This document shows positions 59,675-64,000 of a DNA stretch of 64,000 nucleotides, piece by piece; position 1 is the first letter of the stretch, and the number at the start of each line of letters is the position of its first letter. Where the stretch lies: positions 1,917,001 through 1,981,000 of the forward strand of contig NZ_JAPEPT010000001.1 in NCBI RefSeq assembly GCF_026339995.1. The letters are read 5' to 3'. The notes below the pieces were generated by a model. That model ran no database searches, was not told where the DNA came from, and saw only the letters and a program-made list of their open reading frames with translations. Source of the stretch: Streptomyces sp. NBC_01481 (GTDB lineage Bacteria; Actinomycetota; Actinomycetes; Streptomycetales; Streptomycetaceae). The translations under genes were made by a program, and so were the position numbers.

Positions 59675-61207
59675 TCAGTAGCTGTTGCGGCGCCGCATCC
59701 GCCACCAGCTCAGACCCAGCGCGACCAGCAGCACGCCCACACCCGCGGCGACAGCGGAGGCGATCAGCGTGTTGTCGGTGAATGCATTGCTGGAGGAGGC
59801 GGACGACGCGCCCCCGCTGAGCAGATTGCCCTGGGCGTCCTTGGCATCGCCCTCCTTGGCGAGCGGGCCGCGCGAGCCCTCCGTCGGCAGCGCCAGATAC
59901 GGGAAGGTGCCGCCGAACTTCTGGTCGTTCTCGTTGACCGCGTCACCCAAGTCGTTCTTCGAGCCGACCAGTTCGCCCTCGACGACCTGCAGCGCGATGT
60001 CCAGGACGTCGTCGCTCAGACGCCGGCCGTTGGGGAATCCGGCGTTGTCGCCGTCCAGCACACCCAGCCTCTTGGGCTCGGCGGTCGGCGCGATGGAGGT
60101 GTTGAGCCGCAGAGCCTCCGCGGGCTTCACCTGCGGCGGCTTGTTGAGCTTGTCGACGCCCGTCAGAAACACCGAGACCAGGTCGTTGCGCGGTTCCGCC
60201 GGAGCCTTGATCTTGTAGATGCCCTCGATCAGCTTCGGCAGCTCGGGCTGGGTGACGAACTGGAGGAAGTCACCGTCGTTCCACGGGTGGGACGCGTTGA
60301 ACTTGTCCTTGTCCTTCACGGGTATGACGACCTCGTTGACCAGCGGCATACCGAGCCGGGACACCTGCGCCCAGTGACCGTTCGCGCTCTTGCGCTGGGT
60401 GGTGGACCAGATGCCGACGATCGGCTGCTTCTCCGACTGCCGGATGTACGCGGTCGGCACCTGCAGGGCGACGGAGTTGACGCTGTAGCCCTTGAGCGTG
60501 TCGTTGCCGACCTCGGAGAGGTTCCCGCCGTAGAGCAGGTCGAAGACGCGCAGGTCGGCGAAGAAGGGGTCGTCCGCCTGACCGGCGAACGCCGTTGATC
60601 CGCCCGCGAGTTTCTGCACGGCCTGGTCGCGCAGGGCCTGGTAGTCGGGCATGGACGCCTTGCCCACGTTCGACGGTGCCACCGGCAGATCGTCGGCGAT
60701 CTTCGTGGAGTGCATCACATGCTGGTTCTTCAGCCTCAGCAGCTCGATGTCGTACGTCTGCGTGATGTTGAGGTCCGGGTCGTCGATGGTGGTGACGGGA
60801 CCGGTGTTGTACAGGAAGGTGTTGCCGTTCTTGACGTGGTTCTTGAAGGTCCACCGGTAGATCAGGTCGCCCTGGGCGTCACCGTCGCTGTCGATGTGGA
60901 TGTCGTACTGGGCGTCGTCGGCGAACTTGTAGAAGTTCGGCCCGCCGCCCGGTTCCTCGAACGGCAGCACGTTGGCGACGATCGTGGTGGTGTCGGGCTT
61001 GTCGGGGCTGACGAACGCGTACAGGTCCGTGTTGTCGTACTGCGGCTGCCCGGAGATCAGCGGTGCCTCCCGGTGGCTGGAAGCCTTGGCCGTGCCCGGC
61101 TCGACCCCGGTCACGCCGGAGGCCACGAGCGCCCCGGCGCCCAGCGCCACGCAGGTAAGAGCGGCGAGCCTCCTGGGCCCCCGCCCGCTGCTGCTCATTG
61201 CGGTCAT
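59675..61207 (-). CDS. DUF4331 family secreted protein
   Basis: 510 residues from ATG 61207 (AAGGA 9 nt before); ATG 61198 is a close alternative. A signal peptide covers about 1-42; the mature part opens SSHREAPLISGQPQYDNTDLYAFVSPDKPDT, the DUF4331 hallmark, and runs for about 430 residues, with KIADDLPVAPSNVGKASMPDYQAL and PFFADLRVFDLLYGGNLSEV. A C-terminal helix (LIASAVAAGVGVLLVALGLSWW) anchors it. Function unknown. It starts the operon with the TPR and nickel-type genes. Confidence 0.9.
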   Translation of the reverse strand: MTAMSSSGRGPRRLAALTCVALGAGALVASGVTGVEPGTAKASSHREAPLISGQPQYDNTDLYAFVSPDKPDTTTIVANVLPFEEPGGGPNFYKFADDAQYDIHIDSDGDAQGDLIYRWTFKNHVKNGNTFLYNTGPVTTIDDPDLNITQTYDIELLRLKNQHVMHSTKIADDLPVAPSNVGKASMPDYQALRDQAVQKLAGGSTAFAGQADDPFFADLRVFDLLYGGNLSEVGNDTLKGYSVNSVALQVPTAYIRQSEKQPIVGIWSTTQRKSANGHWAQVSRLGMPLVNEVVIPVKDKDKFNASHPWNDGDFLQFVTQPELPKLIEGIYKIKAPAEPRNDLVSVFLTGVDKLNKPPQVKPAEALRLNTSIAPTAEPKRLGVLDGDNAGFPNGRRLSDDVLDIALQVVEGELVGSKNDLGDAVNENDQKFGGTFPYLALPTEGSRGPLAKEGDAKDAQGNLLSGGASSASSSNAFTDNTLIASAVAAGVGVLLVALGLSWWRMRRRNSY

Positions 61208-61465
61208 CGAATCCGTCCTTCGCGAGTGCTGGTTCTGCTCCGATGTCAGCCATTCGGTGCGGAGGCCGGAACGGATTGGTCGCCAGTCCGAGAAGTTTTG
61301 TCGAGGTGCTGTCCCAAGTCGCCCTGGAATCACATGGATTCGGTGAGTAGTCGTCAACTCACGTACGGGTGTGGTGAATCCTGCGGGCGGGATACACGAG
61401 TGTGCCGGCGGGGCGATAGGGTTAACCTGCCCGGGCCGGGTGCCCTCGTACGGGTGGGGAGTGAC

Positions 61466-61729
61466 ATGGAACAGATAGCAATGCGCAGCAGGGCGCGTGT
61501 CCCTGCGATCACGTGTGGGAGCGGTGCGACCAGCACCCGTCTCGACCGACATCTCTCGGTGCTGGGCGGTCCCGCCGTCCCGCAGGGCGAGGCGGCCGAG
61601 GCGACATCGCTGATGCTCGAGCTCACCTCGCGTGATGTCGCGCACACCCGCAAGAGCAAGAGTGAGCGGGTCTCCCTCTTCGCGCCGCTCAAGCGGCTGC
61701 GTCGCTCACTCTTCGGCAGCCGCCGCTAG
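61466..61729 (+). CDS. Small conserved-looking basic protein
   Basis: 87 residues from ATG 61466 (GGGGAG 5 nt before). Sequence MEQIAMRSRARVPAIT... ends FAPLKRLRRSLFGSRR, basic, with no membrane segment or motif I know. It is divergent from the DUF4331 gene. Third-position GC supports coding. Function unknown. Confidence 0.6.
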   Translation: MEQIAMRSRARVPAITCGSGATSTRLDRHLSVLGGPAVPQGEAAEATSLMLELTSRDVAHTRKSKSERVSLFAPLKRLRRSLFGSRR

Positions 61730-61803
61730 GGGGGCGTCTTTCGGATCAGACCGGGCGCGTCGGCGCCTCCTCCCTTCGCTTCACCCGTTGTACGCGAACG
61801 CGC

Positions 61804-63000
61804 TCAGGCGATCACACCGTCCCGGCGCAGCGCCGCTGTCCCGGCATCAGTCATCCCCAGGGCCCTCAGCAGCGCGTCGGTGTGCTCGCCGAGCGCGGGA
61901 ACCGCACCCATCCGGGCCTCGTCCCCGCCCGGCAGGACGATCGGCGGAAGCAGTGCCCTCAGTGGCCCCGCCGGTGAGTCCACGTTTCGCCACCGGTCGC
62001 GCGCCGCGAGCTGCGGATGCGCGGCCAGGTCGCTCACGCTGTTGAGCCGCGCGCACGCGATGCCCGCCGCCTCCAGCCTGTCGATCGCCTCGTCGCGGCT
62101 CAGCGACGACAGGCCATCGGCCACCGCCGCATCGGTCTCCGCCCTGTTCGTCGTGCGGGCCCTGTTGGTCGCGAAGACCGGATCGTCCGCCAGCTCGGGC
62201 CGGCCGAGTACCTGCTCGGCCAGCCGTCGCCACTCCCGGTCGTTCTGTACGGACAGCAGAACCTGGCCGCCGTCCGCCGTCGCATAGGCGTCGTACGGAG
62301 AAATGACGGCGTGTGCGACCCCGGTGCGCGCCGGGGCCTCACCCCCATGCATCCCGTGGTGCAGCGGATGCCCCATCCACTCGGCCAGCGAGTCCAGCAT
62401 CGAGATCTCCACCGGCCCGCCGAGCCCCGTGATCCCCCGCCGCAGCAGGGCCGCCAGCACCCCCGAGAAGGCGTACATCGCGGCGGCGATGTCGGCCGCC
62501 GGAATGCCCGCCTTGACGGGCTGGTCGGCGGTCCCGGTCACCGAGACCAGGCCCGCCTCGCACTGCACGAGCATGTCGTACGCGCGCTTGTGCGCGTACG
62601 GCCCCTCCGCGCCGTATCCGGAGATGTCCACGGCGACGAGCCGCGGGTGCGCGGCGCACAGGGTGGCCGCGTCCAGACCGAGCCGGGCCGCCGCTCCCTG
62701 GGCGAGGTTCTGTACGAACACATCGGCATCCGCGAGAAGTTGGCGCACGATGTCCAGACCGCGGGGGTCCTTGAGGTCGACGGCGATGGACTCCTTGCCG
62801 CGGTTGCACCAGACGAAATGCGAGGCTAGCCCGTGAGCCGCGGTGTCGTAGCCGCGGGCGAAGTCGCCGCCGTCGGGGCGCTCGATCTTGATGACGCGGG
62901 CACCCAGATCGGCGAGCTGACGCGTGGCGAACGGCGCCGAGACGGCCTGTTCGACGGCGACGACCGTGATCCCGTCGAGGGGGAGGGGCTGATGGTTCAT
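61804..63000 (-). CDS. CaiB/BaiF family CoA-transferase
   Basis: 398 residues from ATG 63000; GTG 63054 is an alternative and overlaps nothing. The class III CoA-transferase fold: PLDGITVVAVEQAVSAPFATRQLADLGARVIKIERPDGGDFARGYD, NRGKESIAVDLKDPRG, and the catalytic Asp in AYDMLVQCEAGLVSVTG. GMHGGEAPARTGVAHAVISPYDAYATADG and a terminal small-domain helix complete it. It moves CoA between carboxylic acids; substrates unknown. It lies downstream of the type ISP-like gene on the same strand (about 60 bp). Confidence 0.92.
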   Translation of the reverse strand: MNHQPLPLDGITVVAVEQAVSAPFATRQLADLGARVIKIERPDGGDFARGYDTAAHGLASHFVWCNRGKESIAVDLKDPRGLDIVRQLLADADVFVQNLAQGAAARLGLDAATLCAAHPRLVAVDISGYGAEGPYAHKRAYDMLVQCEAGLVSVTGTADQPVKAGIPAADIAAAMYAFSGVLAALLRRGITGLGGPVEISMLDSLAEWMGHPLHHGMHGGEAPARTGVAHAVISPYDAYATADGGQVLLSVQNDREWRRLAEQVLGRPELADDPVFATNRARTTNRAETDAAVADGLSSLSRDEAIDRLEAAGIACARLNSVSDLAAHPQLAARDRWRNVDSPAGPLRALLPPIVLPGGDEARMGAVPALGEHTDALLRALGMTDAGTAALRRDGVIA

Positions 63001-63060
63001 AACAGCCGTGCCTACCGTGTACGTGCCACCTTTGTCACCCCGGGCGCGCGTCACCCCCCC

Positions 63061-64000
63061 TCATACCAGGGCGAACTGACCCTCCGGGCCCTCTTCGTGG
63101 TGGTCGAGTACGGAGGCGGGCCGCCGGGCCGCGGCGGGCGGCGGAAGCACGCCCGGCAGCTCGGGGATCTCCTCCTCCACCTTCAACTCGTCCTGCCTGC
63201 TGCGGAGTTTGCCCAGCAGGGAAAGTACGGTGATCAGCTCCAGGAGGTCGGAGGTCCACTCCTGCGGCCAGACGGCGGGCCGTATCGCCTCCAGCGTCCC
63301 GGGTTCGGCCGCGGTGGTACGGCCCTCGAACCAGAGCTCCAGCACGCGAACGCCGGCGACATGGAAGTCCCAGGCCTCGGCGGGCACGGGGGAGATGCGG
63401 CCGTCGCCCAGGCTGAGCACCTCCTCCTCGGCGTCGTACGCGATGGCATCGGGCCGCGCGGGCACGGCGGCCCGCACATACGGCCGCCGTCCGCCGGGCA
63501 GCCGGGGCCGCTCGCCGCCCCGGGCCCCGCGCAGCTGGATCCGCGTCAGCTCTCGCCCCAACTCCACGCCGGACCGCCACACATCGGGGTCGGCGGGCAG
63601 CGGCACCACACAACCGGCGGCCGACGGCCCGGCGGCCGCGACGATCCAGGCCACCATCTCGTCCACGTCGACCTCGTGTCCGTAACGGCTGCCGAGGGCG
63701 GACAGCAGACCCGGCGCGAGATTCGGCTCCATGCCCCCGGGCCGCCGGTAGAGCGGCCGGATCCGGCCGGGCCGTCCGGCGGGGGAGCGCCCGTCGGGCA
63801 GCAGCGCGCAGACGCTGACGGCGGGGCCCGCGGACTGAGCCACCCAGCCCTGCTCCACGACGAACAGCTGCCGCTCGTCGGCCACCCGCCACAGCTCGGG
63901 CCTGGCGACATCGATGAGCCGGTGGTCGGGGATCAGCCACTGCTCGTCGAAGGCCCCGTGGCAGACCCGCACCGGCGCCGGGCAGGGCCCGTGCTCCCGC
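63061..64000 (-). CDS. Type ISP restriction/modification-like protein, C-terminal part
   Basis: The frame is open to the window edge, so the gene begins beyond it; the visible C-terminal part is about 313 residues. It includes CHGAFDEQWLIPDHRLIDVARPELWRVADERQLFVVEQG, GRIRPLYRRPGGMEPNLAPGLLSALG and RPAVWPQEWTSDLLELITVLSLLGKL. These match the conserved C-terminus of Streptomyces proteins annotated as type ISP restriction/modification enzymes. The methylase and helicase portions, if present, lie outside. Whether this solo form is a real restriction enzyme is uncertain. Confidence 0.75.
   Translation of the reverse strand, partial: REHGPCPAPVRVCHGAFDEQWLIPDHRLIDVARPELWRVADERQLFVVEQGWVAQSAGPAVSVCALLPDGRSPAGRPGRIRPLYRRPGGMEPNLAPGLLSALGSRYGHEVDVDEMVAWIVAAAGPSAAGCVVPLPADPDVWRSGVELGRELTRIQLRGARGGERPRLPGGRRPYVRAAVPARPDAIAYDAEEEVLSLGDGRISPVPAEAWDFHVAGVRVLELWFEGRTTAAEPGTLEAIRPAVWPQEWTSDLLELITVLSLLGKLRSRQDELKVEEEIPELPGVLPPPAAARRPASVLDHHEEGPEGQFALV

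Noticed and set aside
1..64000. CRISPR arrays, tRNA or rRNA genes
   Set aside because: Looked for regular direct repeats and cloverleaf-like or ribosomal sequences in the gaps; none seen.

Overview
This window is chromosomal DNA of a Streptomyces or very close relative. Evidence: uniformly very high GC with G/C in third codon positions, GTG and TTG starts, GGAGG-type ribosome binding sites, ATGA/GTGA/TTGA gene overlaps, two streptogrisin-type secreted proteases (SprB-like and SprD-like), a SepF paralogue, a dnaE2 cassette and LAXTG-type surface anchoring. No rRNA, tRNA or CRISPR array was seen. The first gene (MFS exporter) and the last (type ISP-like protein) run off the ends.

Layout. 1-5.6 kb: MFS exporter tail, glutaryl-CoA-dehydrogenase-like enzyme, SepF paralogue, a Cys-rich DUF5685 protein and SprB-like protease. 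5.7-15.9 kb: the standout region. A SLOG-family nucleotide-binding protein and a four-TM SLATT (DUF4231) protein converge beside an FxSxx-COOH (Fxs) cluster: precursor peptide FxsA (7341-7505, ending FNSAL), radical SAM/SPASM maturase FxsBH with a degenerate HEXXH hydroxylase-like tail, an AAC(3)-fold acetyltransferase, TIR-like FxsC, and FxsT, a 1313-residue ParA-like/TIR/NB-ARC/TPR protein. The genes overlap or nearly touch, apart from a 112-bp gap before fxsC. The layout resembles a peptide-modification system coupled to STAND/TIR signalling; its biological role is not known to me.

16-28 kb: alpha/beta hydrolase, SPFH protein, SprD-like protease followed by a 174-bp MITE, an ABC-2-like membrane protein, LexA-box-controlled dnaE2 coupled to a Y-family polymerase lacking two catalytic acids, a secreted lipase, and a probably sortase-anchored LPMO. 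28-30.2 kb: an anti-sigma-like ATPase with a truncated gene behind it, then a UTRA-only protein overlapping a GntR regulator.

30.3-36.5 kb is a gene graveyard. An NAD-dependent epimerase gene is split, with its 3' end at 30.3 kb and its 5' end at 36.5 kb. Between them lie a decayed integrase, two pieces of a Tn3-family transposase in the same orientation, an S8 peptidase remnant, and an apparently intact cargo: ECF sigma factor, its coupled membrane protein, two small exported or anchored proteins and a secreted metzincin-like protease.

36.6-64 kb: RibD/DHFR-like reductase, epoxide hydrolase, DUF2867 gene and TetR regulator sharing two palindromic operators, DUF475/TerC protein, a tctCBA tricarboxylate transporter divergent from a CitA/CitB-type two-component system with a USP gene behind tctA, DUF402, GNAT, GntR and AAA genes, a three-gene glycosyltransferase/deacetylase operon, an SGNH lipase, a Ser/Thr kinase, a DUF4331-TPR-nickel-transporter operon, a CoA-transferase and the type ISP-like gene.
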